From NCBI GenBank assembly GCA_029012365.1, contig JAQXLY010000016.1:62001-126000 (forward strand): DNA of 64,000 nt, given 5' to 3'. Under the pieces are notes generated by a model. It searched no databases. It worked only from the letters and a program-made list of their open reading frames with translations, and had not been told where the DNA came from. How positions within the stretch are numbered: position 1 is the stretch's first letter; every line of letters starts with the position of its first letter. Source of the DNA: Lachnospiraceae bacterium (GTDB lineage: Bacteria; Bacillota; Clostridia; Lachnospirales; Lachnospiraceae). The position numbers were made by a program, and so were the translations under genes. This document shows, piece after piece, positions 17,910-26,447 of the stretch.

Positions 17910-18893
17910 ATGAAAATAAGAATTGCAATTGCAGGTTACGGTAATCTTGGTCGCGGTGTAGAAAATGCAGTAAGCGCTTCACCGGATTGTGAGCTGGTGG
18001 CTTTATTTACAAGACGTGACCCGGCAAGCATCACAACGCGTACCGGAGTTCCGGTTTACGCGATGGAAGATGCGGTTAAGATGCAGGATAAAATAGATGT
18101 TATGATATTATGTGGCGGCAGTGCCAATGATTTGCCGGTACAGACACCGGAGCTTGCAAAGTATTTTAATGTCATCGACAGCTTTGATACCCATGCACGT
18201 ATTCCGGAGCATTTTGCAAATGTGGATGCAGCAAGTAAGGAAGCAAAGAAGGTCAGCGTGATTTCCGTCGGCTGGGACCCGGGTATGTTTTCCCTGAACC
18301 GTTGCTACGGTCAGGCAATTCTGCCAAATGGTCATGACTATACGTTCTGGGGCAAGGGCGTAAGCCAGGGTCATTCCGATGCTATCCGCCGTATTCCTGG
18401 AGTTAAGGATGCAAAGCAGTACACGATTCCGGTAGATTCCGCGCTTGCAAGCGTGCGTGCAGGAGAAAATCCGGAGCTTACCACCCGTGAAAAGCATACC
18501 AGAGAATGCTTCGTCGTAGCGGAAGAGGGCGCAGACCTTGCCGCAATCGAGCAGGCAATCGTTACCATGCCGAATTATTTTGCAGACTATGATACCACGG
18601 TACATTTTATTACCGAGGAGGAGCTTGCGCGTGACCACAGCGGCATTCCGCACGGCGGTATGGTGTTCCGTTCCGGCACCACCGGCGCTGCAAATGAGTA
18701 TAACAACGTTATCGAGTACCGTTTACAGCTTGACTCAAATCCGGAATTTACCGCAAGTGTCCTGACCGCATATGCAAGAGCAGCATACCGCCTTGCAAAG
18801 GAAGGCCAGTACGGCTGTAAGACCGTGCTTGATATCGCACCGGCTTATCTTCATCCGCAGAGTCCGGAGGAGCTGAGAAAGAACCTGCTGTAA
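17910..18893 (+). CDS. ddh: meso-diaminopimelate dehydrogenase
   Basis: NADPH-dependent enzyme that makes meso-diaminopimelate from tetrahydrodipicolinate in one step, for lysine and peptidoglycan. 327 residues, the normal length. The Rossmann motif is IAGYGNLGRGV (about 7-17). Typical Ddh segments are FTRRDP, SFDTHARIPEH, SVGWDPGMFSLNR and WGKGVSQGHSDAIRRI. The ATG at 17910 has AGGAGG upstream; an in-frame start at 17826 would overlap the promoter. It is transcribed alone, between a perfect promoter and a strong terminator. This supplies a shortcut DAP route; whether the long route also exists is not visible here. Confidence 0.95.
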   Translation: MKIRIAIAGYGNLGRGVENAVSASPDCELVALFTRRDPASITTRTGVPVYAMEDAVKMQDKIDVMILCGGSANDLPVQTPELAKYFNVIDSFDTHARIPEHFANVDAASKEAKKVSVISVGWDPGMFSLNRCYGQAILPNGHDYTFWGKGVSQGHSDAIRRIPGVKDAKQYTIPVDSALASVRAGENPELTTREKHTRECFVVAEEGADLAAIEQAIVTMPNYFADYDTTVHFITEEELARDHSGIPHGGMVFRSGTTGAANEYNNVIEYRLQLDSNPEFTASVLTAYARAAYRLAKEGQYGCKTVLDIAPAYLHPQSPEELRKNLL

Positions 18894-18934
18894 CTTTAAG
18901 AATCAATATATAAATAATTGTTAGAAATAATCAG

Positions 18935-18974
18935 TCAACCAGAAATAAATTTAAATGAGTTTATTTCTGGTTGA
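18935..18974 (+). terminator. Intrinsic terminator of ddh
   Basis: A 15-bp perfect stem (18935-18949 with 18960-18974) with a 10-base loop is followed by a short U-rich tail (TTTTAT). Confidence 0.75.
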
Positions 18975-18996
18975 TTTTATGCTATGATATATTATT

Positions 18997-19113
18997 ATGA
19001 TAAGGCATCAAAAAGATAAAGCTTTCCTGCAGAATTATGATTGGGAATTTAACGGGCTATCCGTAAATAAAAAAAGTATTGTTTACACGGAGGAAATAAA
19101 ATGGAATACTTAA
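18997..19113 (+). CDS. Possible 38-codon small ORF overlapping the HD-GYP start
   Basis: An ATG at 18997 opens 38 codons containing AFLQNYDWEFNGLSV and ends at a TAA 13 bases inside the HD-GYP gene. There is no ribosome site before it. It could be a leader peptide coupled to the next gene or chance. Weak support only. Confidence 0.2.
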   Translation: MIRHQKDKAFLQNYDWEFNGLSVNKKSIVYTEEIKWNT

Positions 19114-20039
19114 TTAACAAATTTGATTCTATAGTGAATTCTGAAAAGGATAAAGCAAAAGTAATCTATTCCGGCAATGGTATGACGATAGATTGTTTTC
19201 ATTTAAAAAAATGTACAAGCCTAATGGAAAGTCTGGAACAACCTATTCGTAAAGAAGGGGAAAAGAAAACTATTTGTTATATTGTAGTAAAAGGATGTCT
19301 GGAATTTTGGTTAGGGGAGGAAAAGGTAACGATTCCTCAGGGCGGTTGCATAACAGTCATGCCGGAGGATAACTTTTCGATTTGGGCACTGGAGGATTCT
19401 GACCTTTTTGCAATTCATAATGACATTGAACCGGATTTTGACAACACTCCGAGCGAACTTGTAGAAGCAGTAAAGAAAGTAGAGTTGAAGGACAGTTATT
19501 TACAAGGCCATAACTATCGTGTAGGCAAATACTCTATGTTAATTATGCAAATAATGTGTCCGGAAAATGCAAACTACTCCTATTATTTATCTGCCGCATA
19601 TCATGATGTTGGTAAGGTGGTTGTGCCGGAGCACATTTTGAATAAAACGGATAAGCTGACTGACAAAGAGTTTGAAGAAATCAAAAAACATCCGGCAGCC
19701 TCCTATGACATGTTAAAAATTTATCTAGGAAGCAAGAATGCCAACTACGCAAGATGGCATCATGAGAAATTAGACGGAAGTGGTTATCCGGACGGAATCA
19801 GTGGAGAGCAAATTCCTATAGAAAGTCGTATTATGGCGGTTGCAGACATCTTTGATGCATTAACAACAGCCCGTTGTTATCGAAAAGCTTTTAGTTTTGA
19901 AAAAGCCCTGGATATTATGAAATCAGATGTAGAAAAGGGCAAGCTCGATGGTAAAGCTTTCGAGGTTCTTCAAAAACTGGTTATCAACGGAAAAATAGTC
20001 GACGGTGTTGATAATCAAGTTAAAAATCAAAAAAAATAA
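19101..20039 (+). CDS. HD-GYP domain protein with N-terminal cupin-like sensor domain
   Basis: 312 residues. The N-terminal 115 residues form a beta-rich cupin/cNMP-binding-like module (CYIVVKGCLEFWLGEEKV, IPQGGCITVM). The C-terminal half is an HD-GYP phosphohydrolase: YHDVGK (about 172), HHEKLDGSGYPDG (about 228) and ADIFDALTTARCYRKAF (about 252). Such proteins hydrolyse cyclic-di-GMP to GMP or pGpG; activity here is inferred. The full set of metal-binding His/Asp and the GYP loop are visible. An ACGGAGG site precedes the ATG. No GGDEF cyclase occurs in the window. It is monocistronic after the ddh terminator. Confidence 0.87.
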   Translation: MEYLINKFDSIVNSEKDKAKVIYSGNGMTIDCFHLKKCTSLMESLEQPIRKEGEKKTICYIVVKGCLEFWLGEEKVTIPQGGCITVMPEDNFSIWALEDSDLFAIHNDIEPDFDNTPSELVEAVKKVELKDSYLQGHNYRVGKYSMLIMQIMCPENANYSYYLSAAYHDVGKVVVPEHILNKTDKLTDKEFEEIKKHPAASYDMLKIYLGSKNANYARWHHEKLDGSGYPDGISGEQIPIESRIMAVADIFDALTTARCYRKAFSFEKALDIMKSDVEKGKLDGKAFEVLQKLVINGKIVDGVDNQVKNQKK

Positions 20040-20071
20040 ATTACTAAAATGAAAAATAACGAAAAAGCTTC

Positions 20072-20100
20072 TTGACATTCCTACCGAACCATGTTATAGT
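20072..20100 (+). promoter_or_regulatory. Promoter of the rplU operon
   Basis: TTGACA at 20072-20077 and TATAGT at 20095-20100 with a 17-base spacer, giving a leader of about 85 bases before rplU. Confidence 0.7.
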
Positions 20101-20106
20101 AATCTA

Positions 20107-20191
20107 GTGTGCCGCACAACGAGGTTCAAGTTCTGTCCTTTTTTAAGAACAGACACCACAGTTGGCGAGTATTGTAAATAGGAGGTGCCAT
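20107..20191 (+). promoter_or_regulatory. Candidate L21 (rplU) mRNA leader
   Basis: About 85 untranslated bases between the predicted transcription start and the rplU ATG. It contains TCTGT (near 20134) that can pair with ACAGA (near 20150), then a conserved-looking GTTGGCGAG and the ribosome site AGGAGG. Position and length fit the L21 leader element of Firmicutes, an autoregulatory ribosomal-protein leader. I assign it from context; no covariance model was run. Confidence 0.45.
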
Positions 20192-20500
20192 ATGTACGCA
20201 ATCATTGCAACAGGTGGTAAACAGTACAAAGTTGCCGAAGGCGACGTAATTAATGTTGAGAAGCTCGGCGTGGAAGCCGGTAATACGGTTACTTTTGACC
20301 GTGTGCTTGCTGTAAATAACGGTTCTCTTTCCGTAGGAAATCCGACCGTTGCCGGTGCAAGTGTATCCGCTACCGTAGTAGAGGAAGGCAAAGCAAAGAA
20401 GGTTATTGTTTATCGGTATAAGAGAAAGTCCGGATACCATAAGAAGAATGGTCACAGACAGGCTTACACCAAGGTTAAGATTGACAAGATTAACGCTTAA
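20192..20500 (+). CDS. rplU: 50S ribosomal protein L21
   Basis: 102 residues, normal for L21, which binds 23S rRNA. It starts [18 protein letters not shown], the family signature, and the C-terminus has the basic [15 protein letters not shown] block. AGGAGG precedes the ATG at 20192; a longer frame upstream lies in the leader. First gene of the rplU-prp-rpmA operon, ending 12 bases before prp. Confidence 0.98.
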   Translation: MYAIIATGGKQYKVAEGDVINVEKLGVEAGNTVTFDRVLAVNNGSLSVGNPTVAGASVSATVVEEGKAKKVIVYRYKRKSGYHKKNGHRQAYTKVKIDKINA

Positions 20501-20512
20501 GTATTGTATCGT

Positions 20513-20866
20513 ATGATTACAATTACATTTTATGCAAAAGAAATCGAGCAGAATGTCAAAGTCAATTTAGAGTCCGTTACCGGTTTTTCGTCCGAAGGAC
20601 ATGCAGGCTATGCGAAGCATGGCAAAGATATTGTATGTGCTGCGGTTTCGGCACTGGTAATGAACACCATGAATTCAATTCATTCCTTTACCTCGGATGT
20701 GTTTGATTACAGTGAGGATGAAAAGAAAGGGATGGTTGATTTCAGAATCGTTTCCGAACCGAGTCCTGAGACAACATTGCTTTTGAAATCTCTTGTTTTG
20801 GGATTACAGAGCATTCAGGAGGAGTACGGAGAGAAGTATTTACGTATTGTTTTTCAGAATTCATAA
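20513..20866 (+). CDS. prp: Ribosomal-processing cysteine protease Prp
   Basis: 117 residues. Prp removes an N-terminal extension from L27 before ribosome assembly. The catalytic His sits in EGHAGYA (about residue 27) and the catalytic Cys in DIVCAAVSAL (about 38), the expected spacing. It lies between rplU and rpmA as in other Firmicutes. The ATG at 20513 has no clear ribosome site, so translation may be coupled to rplU; an in-frame TTG at 20504 is possible. The L27 encoded next carries the matching cleavage site. Confidence 0.95.
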   Translation: MITITFYAKEIEQNVKVNLESVTGFSSEGHAGYAKHGKDIVCAAVSALVMNTMNSIHSFTSDVFDYSEDEKKGMVDFRIVSEPSPETTLLLKSLVLGLQSIQEEYGEKYLRIVFQNS

Positions 20867-20879
20867 GGAGGTATAGGTC

Positions 20880-21167
20880 ATGTTTAAGATGAACCTTCAG
20901 TTTTTCGCTCATAAAAAGGGTGTAGGTTCCACGAAGAACGGCAGAGATTCCGAGTCCAAGCGTCTCGGCGCTAAGCGTGCTGACGGTCAGTTCGTACTTG
21001 CCGGCAACATTCTTTACAGACAGCGTGGTACCAAGATTCATCCGGGTGTAAATGTAGGCCGCGGCGGCGATGATACATTATACGCACTGGTTGACGGTGT
21101 TTTAAAATTCGAGAGAAAGGGACGCGACAAGAAGCAGGCTTCCGTATATCCGGTTGATGCTGAATAA
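20880..21167 (+). CDS. rpmA: 50S ribosomal protein L27 with cleavable N-terminal extension
   Basis: 95 residues. L27 reaches the peptidyl-transferase centre with its N-terminus. The protein begins [20 protein letters not shown]: the segment up to LQFF is the extension that Prp removes, exposing AHKKG. The remainder ([31 protein letters not shown]) is standard L27. AAGGAGG supports the start. A terminator follows about 25 bases after the stop. Confidence 0.98.
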   Translation: MFKMNLQFFAHKKGVGSTKNGRDSESKRLGAKRADGQFVLAGNILYRQRGTKIHPGVNVGRGGDDTLYALVDGVLKFERKGRDKKQASVYPVDAE

Positions 21168-21190
21168 GTCCTGACTTAATGAGACACGAT

Positions 21191-21230
21191 AAACCCTGAA
21201 TTCTTTTTCGAAATGAATTTGGGGTTTTTT
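21191..21230 (+). terminator. Intrinsic terminator after rpmA
   Basis: AAACCC...AATTC at 21191-21203 pairs with GAATT...GGGTTT at 21215-21227, with a small internal mismatch, followed by a run of T. Confidence 0.65.
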
Positions 21231-21252
21231 CGTATTTTTTGAAGGAGGCTTT

Positions 21253-22542
21253 ATGTTTGCAGACAGAGCAGAAATCTATATACGTTCCGGCAAAGGCGGA
21301 GACGGCAGTGTCAGCTTCCGTCGAGAGCTTTTTGTGGCGGCAGGCGGTCCGAACGGCGGTGACGGCGGCAAAGGCGGAGATATTATTTTCGAGGTAGACG
21401 AAGGCTTAAATACGCTTGCCGATTACCGCTTTATCCGGAAATACTGCGCGGAAGACGGTGAAAACGGCGGAACCAACCGCTGTACCGGCAGAAACGGTGC
21501 CGATAAGATTTTAAAGGTGCCGGAAGGAACCGTAATCAAGGAAAAGGAAACCGGCAAGGTCATTACCGATATGTCCCATAAAAATCGCCGTGAGGTGATT
21601 TTAAAGGGCGGACGCGGCGGTAAAGGAAACCAGCATTACGCAACCGCTACCATGCAGGTGCCGAAGTATGCGCAGCCGGGTCAGGATGCGCAGGAATTAA
21701 ATGTTATTTTGGAATTAAAGGTAATTGCTGATGTGGGTCTGATTGGCTTTCCGAATGTAGGAAAATCCACCTTTTTATCCCGTGTCACCAATGCAAAGCC
21801 GAAAATTGCAAACTACCATTTTACCACCTTAAATCCAAACCTCGGCGTAGTCGATATGGAAAACGGGAACGGTTTTGTCATTGCCGATATTCCGGGACTG
21901 ATAGAGGGTGCTTCCGAGGGAATCGGACTCGGCCATGAATTTTTACGTCACGTGGAACGTACCCGTGTGCTGATTCATGTGGTCGATGTAGCATCTACGG
22001 AAGGCCGTGATCCGGTAGAGGATATTAAGACAATCAATGCAGAGCTTGCTGCCTATGATACAAATCTTGCGAAGAAACCTCAGATTATTGCCGCAAACAA
22101 AACAGATGTGATGCTCCCGGAGGAGGCCGAAGAGGCGGTTTCCCGCTTACGGGATGCCTTTGCCGGAGAAAATATCCCGGTATATTCTATCTCCGCAGTC
22201 AGCGGTAAAGGGGTAAAAGAACTTTTGTATGCCGTTGCGGAGCTGTTAAAGGAAACAAAAGAGGATCCGATTGTATTTGAGAGAGAATTCTCCTTAGCTA
22301 CCTTAACGTTGCCGAACGAGCCGTATACCGTAGAGTATGATGAAGAGGAAAATATGTACGTGGTAGAAGGTCCTCGCATCGAAAAGATGCTCGGCTACAC
22401 GAATATCGATTCCGAAAAGGGCTTTGAATTCTTCCAGAATTTCTTAAAGAACAACGGTATTCTGGATGAGCTGGAGGCAATGGGCATCAAGGACGGCGAT
22501 ACCGTGCGTATGTATGGTCTGCAATTTGATTATTATAAATAA
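21253..22542 (+). CDS. obgE: GTPase Obg (CgtA)
   Basis: 429-residue ribosome-associated GTPase acting in 50S maturation and stress signalling. The N-terminal Obg fold is glycine-rich (AGGPNGGDGGKGGDI, GGRGGKGNQHYATAT; residues 1-158). The G domain has G1 GFPNVGKST, G3 DIPGLIEGAS and G4 NKTD. The C-terminal OCT domain (about 345-425) is present, as usual in Firmicutes. GAAGGAGG precedes the ATG. It starts a second operon after the rpmA terminator, running into yhbY and nadD. Confidence 0.97.
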   Translation: MFADRAEIYIRSGKGGDGSVSFRRELFVAAGGPNGGDGGKGGDIIFEVDEGLNTLADYRFIRKYCAEDGENGGTNRCTGRNGADKILKVPEGTVIKEKETGKVITDMSHKNRREVILKGGRGGKGNQHYATATMQVPKYAQPGQDAQELNVILELKVIADVGLIGFPNVGKSTFLSRVTNAKPKIANYHFTTLNPNLGVVDMENGNGFVIADIPGLIEGASEGIGLGHEFLRHVERTRVLIHVVDVASTEGRDPVEDIKTINAELAAYDTNLAKKPQIIAANKTDVMLPEEAEEAVSRLRDAFAGENIPVYSISAVSGKGVKELLYAVAELLKETKEDPIVFEREFSLATLTLPNEPYTVEYDEEENMYVVEGPRIEKMLGYTNIDSEKGFEFFQNFLKNNGILDELEAMGIKDGDTVRMYGLQFDYYK

Positions 22543-22562
22543 ATGAGGATAGTGTGAATATT

Positions 22563-22859
22563 ATGACAACAAAACAAAGAGCATATTTAAAAGGACTTGC
22601 CATGAACATGGACCCGATTTTCCAAATCGGAAAAGGGGGACTTACCACAGAGTATCTGGACAGCGTGGAAGAAGCATTGGAGGCAAGAGAGCTGATTAAG
22701 ATTTCGGTCTTAAAGAACTGTATGGACGAGCCGAAGGAGCTTGCATATGCCATTGCGGAAAATACCGATTCCGAGGTAGTACAGGTCATCGGGAAAAAGA
22801 TTGTACTGTATCGTGAGGCAAGACAGCCGGAAAAAAGAAAAATCGTTCTCCCGAAGTAG
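22563..22859 (+). CDS. yhbY: Ribosome assembly RNA-binding protein YhbY (CRM domain)
   Basis: About 98 residues, a single CRM domain: MTTKQRAYLKGLA, PIFQIGKGGLT (the GxxG-type RNA-binding loop), and a C-terminal VIGKKIVLYREA strand. It binds pre-50S particles. The ATG at 22563 gives the usual N-terminus, but a GTG at 22554 lies closer to the GAGGA site, so the start is uncertain by three codons. It sits between obg and nadD, a common ribosome-assembly arrangement. Confidence 0.94.
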   Translation: MTTKQRAYLKGLAMNMDPIFQIGKGGLTTEYLDSVEEALEARELIKISVLKNCMDEPKELAYAIAENTDSEVVQVIGKKIVLYREARQPEKRKIVLPK

Positions 22860-22927
22860 GGAAAAATTTTCTATCGTTAGCCGTGTTATCGGAGTTTCCT
22901 GAAAATACGCGGCAGAATGGAGCTACT

Positions 22928-24118
22928 ATGAAGAAAATCGGAATTCTCGGCGGAACCTTTAACCCGATTCATAACGGCCATTTAGCCCTTGCTTCGGCAG
23001 CAATGGAGCAGTACGGTCTGGAGGAAGTGTGGCTGATGCCGTCAAAGCTGCCGCCGCACAAATCGCATTTTGCCATGCTTTCGGAGGAACACCGTCTTAC
23101 CATGACGCAGCTTGCGGCAAAGACGAATGAAAAATTTCGTGTTTCCGATTTTGAACTTGCGCGCGAAGGACTGACCTATACCTCAGATACGTTGGAGCTT
23201 TTAAAGGAAGAATATCCGGAGATACATTTTTATTTTATTATCGGCGGTGATTCTTTGGTAAATTTCTTAAGCTGGTGGCGGCCGGAACGGATTTTAGAGT
23301 TGGCTACACTACTCGCGGCAGGCAGGACAGGATATGAGGCGGAGCAGGTAGAAAAAGCTACAAGTGACTTACGTGAGAGGTTTCCAGAGGCAGAAATCGG
23401 AACGGTAGAATTATCCGATTACCCGATTTCATCGAACGAAATCAGAGAAGCGTTTTTTACCGGAGAACCGGAGCGGGTAAAGCAGTTTTTGCCGGACCGC
23501 GTATATGCATATATACAAGAACACCGGTTATTCTCTAAGGTAACATTTTCGGAGCTGGATGCCGAAATGCAGAGAGTATTACCAAGGAAGCGATACCTCC
23601 ATTCCGTAGCGGTGGCACATCTTGCGGCAGCATATGCCGTATCGTCAGGCTATGCTCCGGAGCGTGCATTGATTGCGGGAATTCTTCACGACTGTGCAAA
23701 GGCGTATTCGGATGAGCAGTTGGTTTCGGATTGTGAGAAGTATTCTGTTCCGGTAACAGAGGTAGAGCGTCGCAACGGCTTTTTACTCCACGGGAAACTT
23801 GGAGCATATTACGCAAGAAAGCGGTATTTCATTACGGATGAAGAAATTCTTTCCGCGATTTCCTATCATACCACGGGGCGTCCGGGAATGACCGATTTAG
23901 AAAAAGTCGTGTTTCTTGCGGACTATCTGGAGCCGTTCCGTACCCAGCCGACAACACCGGATTTAAACGAAATCAGGCGAATTGCATTTCAGGATATCGA
24001 TAAAGCAGTCTATCTGGCATTAAAAAATACACTTCGATATCTCGGTGAATCCGGACAGGAGATAGATATGACCACGGCGGATACCTATGAGGAATACCGG
24101 AAACGGTATGAAAAATAA
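22928..24118 (+). CDS. nadD: Fusion: nicotinate-nucleotide adenylyltransferase NadD + YqeK HD hydrolase
   Basis: 396 residues carrying two enzymes. Residues 1-200 are NadD: GILGGTFNPIHNGH nucleotide-binding motif near the N-terminus, SSNEIR near 178; it makes nicotinate adenine dinucleotide in NAD synthesis. Residues about 210-395 are a YqeK-type HD hydrolase: HSVAVAHLAA, ILHDCAKAY and ISYHTTGRPGM; YqeK proteins cleave diadenosine tetraphosphate. In B. subtilis these are separate neighbouring genes. The ATG at 22928 matches the family; the earlier in-frame start at 22883 has no ribosome site. Confidence 0.94.
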   Translation: MKKIGILGGTFNPIHNGHLALASAAMEQYGLEEVWLMPSKLPPHKSHFAMLSEEHRLTMTQLAAKTNEKFRVSDFELAREGLTYTSDTLELLKEEYPEIHFYFIIGGDSLVNFLSWWRPERILELATLLAAGRTGYEAEQVEKATSDLRERFPEAEIGTVELSDYPISSNEIREAFFTGEPERVKQFLPDRVYAYIQEHRLFSKVTFSELDAEMQRVLPRKRYLHSVAVAHLAAAYAVSSGYAPERALIAGILHDCAKAYSDEQLVSDCEKYSVPVTEVERRNGFLLHGKLGAYYARKRYFITDEEILSAISYHTTGRPGMTDLEKVVFLADYLEPFRTQPTTPDLNEIRRIAFQDIDKAVYLALKNTLRYLGESGQEIDMTTADTYEEYRKRYEK

Positions 24119-24181
24119 TGGCAGGCTTTGTATATTTAGGATAAACAGGAAAAAGTTTTAATTAATGCAGGAGGGAACCAA

Positions 24182-24535
24182 ATGACCGACAGAGCAAAAG
24201 AAATTGTAAAAATCGCCTATAAGGCGTTAGATGATAAAAAAGCAGAGGATATCAAAATCATTGATATTTCCGATATTTCCGTAATTGCAGACTACTTTGT
24301 CATCGCAAACGGCACCAACTCCTCCCAGGTAGAGGCAATGGTAGACCAGGTGACAGAGGAGCTTGCAAAAATTAAGATTCATCCGGAGCGTGTGGAGGGG
24401 ATTCGGTCCTCCGGCTGGATTCTGATGGACTTTAACGACGTTGTAATTCACATTTTCTCCAGAGAAGACCGTTTATTCTATGATTTGGAGCGTATCTGGA
24501 GAGACGGTAAGGCAGTAGCGCCGGAGAGCTTATAA
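24182..24535 (+). CDS. rsfS: Ribosome silencing factor RsfS
   Basis: 117 residues. RsfS binds L14 on the large subunit and blocks joining to 30S in starved cells. Typical segments: ISDISVIADYFVIANGTNSSQ, VEGIRSSGWILMDFNDVVIHIF and FYDLERIW. AGGAGG precedes the ATG. It follows nadD-yqeK by about 60 bases in the usual yhbY-nadD-yqeK-rsfS order, with a P-loop protein gene nine bases downstream. Confidence 0.97.
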   Translation: MTDRAKEIVKIAYKALDDKKAEDIKIIDISDISVIADYFVIANGTNSSQVEAMVDQVTEELAKIKIHPERVEGIRSSGWILMDFNDVVIHIFSREDRLFYDLERIWRDGKAVAPESL

Positions 24536-24544
24536 TGAGGTGAT

Positions 24545-25339
24545 ATGAATAATATATGGATTGAGGGCCTGCAGGGCTCCGGAAAATCAACGTTATTACA
24601 GGAAATCGTAAAACAGAATCCTGAACTTAAGGTATGTAAAGAGGGTGATTATTCCCCGGTGGAGCTTGCATGGTGTGCATGGCTTACAAAGGAGCAGTAC
24701 CGGAGTGTATTGAAGCGTTATGATGCCATTACGGATGAAATCAGGGCAAATACTGTGCAGGAAGGGGCACACTTCATTGTTACCTACACACGGATTCTTA
24801 CGGATATACCTGGCTTTCATAAGGATTTGGAGGCATATGAAATTTATAACGGGCGCAGACCTCTCTCCGAGGTAAAAGAAATAATTTTATCCCGTTATCA
24901 TGCATTTCAGGGAGAAGGTTACGTGTTTGAATGCTCCTTTTTACAGAATCTCATCGAAGACCTGATACTATTTCATCAGCTAAATGATGACGAGATTCTG
25001 GAGTTGTACCGGGAGTTGTACAAAGCGGTTGCAGCAAAAAACTTCCGGTTACTGTACTTATACAGTGATGATATCAAATCCAATATCAAGGTGATTCAAA
25101 AGGAGCGTTCGGATACTCATGGTAATCCGGTGTGGTATCAGCTAATGATGGAATTTATCAGAAACTCGCCATACGGAAAGAAGCACGGTCTGGAAAGCTT
25201 CGAAAATTTGATTGCGCATTTAGAACATCGCCAGAAGCTGGAATTACGTATTTTAAAAGAAATCGTAGGAGAGGAGCATGCCGTAATTCTTCCTTCAAAG
25301 AAATGGACTTATGAAGAAATTGCGGAACGGATTCGATAA
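24545..25339 (+). CDS. P-loop NTPase, kinase-like, unknown substrate
   Basis: 264 residues. It opens with IWIEGLQGSGKSTLL, a Walker A motif (GLQGSGKS, about 8-15). The layout fits small-molecule or thymidylate-kinase-like P-loop folds, with a DRY-like SRYHAFQGEGYVFECSFLQN region at about 117-137. No kinase subfamily signature was identified. A TGAGGTGAT site precedes the ATG nine bases after rsfS, so it shares the obg-rsfS transcript and is followed by a terminator. Its last-gene position in a ribosome/NAD operon does not reveal its role. Confidence 0.75.
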   Translation: MNNIWIEGLQGSGKSTLLQEIVKQNPELKVCKEGDYSPVELAWCAWLTKEQYRSVLKRYDAITDEIRANTVQEGAHFIVTYTRILTDIPGFHKDLEAYEIYNGRRPLSEVKEIILSRYHAFQGEGYVFECSFLQNLIEDLILFHQLNDDEILELYRELYKAVAAKNFRLLYLYSDDIKSNIKVIQKERSDTHGNPVWYQLMMEFIRNSPYGKKHGLESFENLIAHLEHRQKLELRILKEIVGEEHAVILPSKKWTYEEIAERIR

Positions 25340-25346
25340 ATCTTTT

Positions 25347-25397
25347 AAAGCAACTGCAAGTTGATTCAAAACTACGTTCAACCGTTGTTTGCTTTTT
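25347..25397 (+). terminator. Intrinsic terminator ending the obg-rsfS operon
   Basis: AAAGCAAC at 25347-25354 pairs with GTTGTTTGCTTT near 25384-25395 (one bulge). An inner GTTGA/TCAAC stem and a T-rich tail follow the same axis. Confidence 0.55.
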
Positions 25398-25456
25398 GCA
25401 TTCTTTTTTGTTAGGATAGAGCTATGCAAAGAGAATTAAGAAAAGGAGGCGGTTGT

Positions 25457-26398
25457 ATGAGCTTGGATTTATTTAAGGAGCGTCTTTCCGAGGCAAGGAA
25501 AGAAAAAGGAATGACTCAGGCAGAGCTTGCAAGAAGACTTGGTGTCACTGCCCAGGCAGTATCAAAATGGGAACGTGGAAACGCCTACCCGGATATCGAA
25601 TTGTTGGATGGTATTTCCGAAATACTGGATTGTTCGCTGGATTATTTGTTTCAGTATGAAAAGGATAAAAGGTCTTATCTAAGACAGGACAGTCCGGAAC
25701 ATCGTGCCAAAATCGAAGCGGTAATGCTTAAAGATGCAATCGAACTACAATTCGGTTACGGATTGGTAGCTTTGTTTCTGGACGAAAAAGAGAAATCAAT
25801 TATGTACATCCAGAATCTCAGAAAAGATATGGCAGCAAAGTACGGTTTCTGTATTCCGACAATACGTGTGGCAGATAACGCTGTCTGTGCACCGGAGGAA
25901 TATAAATTCATGATTTACGGCGTGGAAGTAGCTTCCGGTACCGTATGTCCTGATAAGTATTTTGCGGTAAATAAAAGAGCCGAACAAGACGATGATGTGG
26001 AAGCAACGGAGCCGGTATGGAAATTACCCGGTGTCTGGACTACCGAGACAAAAGGGGCGGTGCATCCGGTACAGTTCATGATGATTCATCTGGAGCAGTG
26101 CATCATGGAGCACCTGCCTTCGTTGTTTCACTGCCAGATAGTCGCGGATATGGTGGAAAATGTTGAAAAGAAATATCCGAAAGTGGTTAAGGGGGTAGTT
26201 CCCGAACGGGTATCCCTTTCTTTTCTGAAACAGGTGCTTCTGATTCTTTTGTGTGATAAGCATTATGCGGTAAATCATCTGATTCGTATTATCGAAGTGC
26301 TGGATGAAATAACAGAGGAAAAACCTACGGCAGAAGAAGCGGCAGAACGGGTGGCAGCAGCTTTGGGAGAAGGGTATTGTTTTGATAAGATAAGGTGA
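25457..26398 (+). CDS. XRE-family helix-turn-helix transcriptional regulator
   Basis: 313 residues. Residues about 5-60 form a Cro/C1-type helix-turn-helix (LSEARKEKGMTQAELARRLG, VTAQAVSKWERGNAYPDIELL). The remaining 240 residues resemble no sensor I recognise, though they include an acidic-rich stretch and may bind a ligand or protein. AAAGGAGG fixes the ATG at 25457. It stands alone after the obg-operon terminator, and the miniature inverted-repeat element lies 56 bases beyond its stop codon. Target genes unknown. Confidence 0.85.
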   Translation: MSLDLFKERLSEARKEKGMTQAELARRLGVTAQAVSKWERGNAYPDIELLDGISEILDCSLDYLFQYEKDKRSYLRQDSPEHRAKIEAVMLKDAIELQFGYGLVALFLDEKEKSIMYIQNLRKDMAAKYGFCIPTIRVADNAVCAPEEYKFMIYGVEVASGTVCPDKYFAVNKRAEQDDDVEATEPVWKLPGVWTTETKGAVHPVQFMMIHLEQCIMEHLPSLFHCQIVADMVENVEKKYPKVVKGVVPERVSLSFLKQVLLILLCDKHYAVNHLIRIIEVLDEITEEKPTAEEAAERVAAALGEGYCFDKIR

Positions 26399-26447
26399 GA
26401 AGCCTAAAGTATTCTGTTACAAGTCCATATAATTTGAGAATGCTTCT

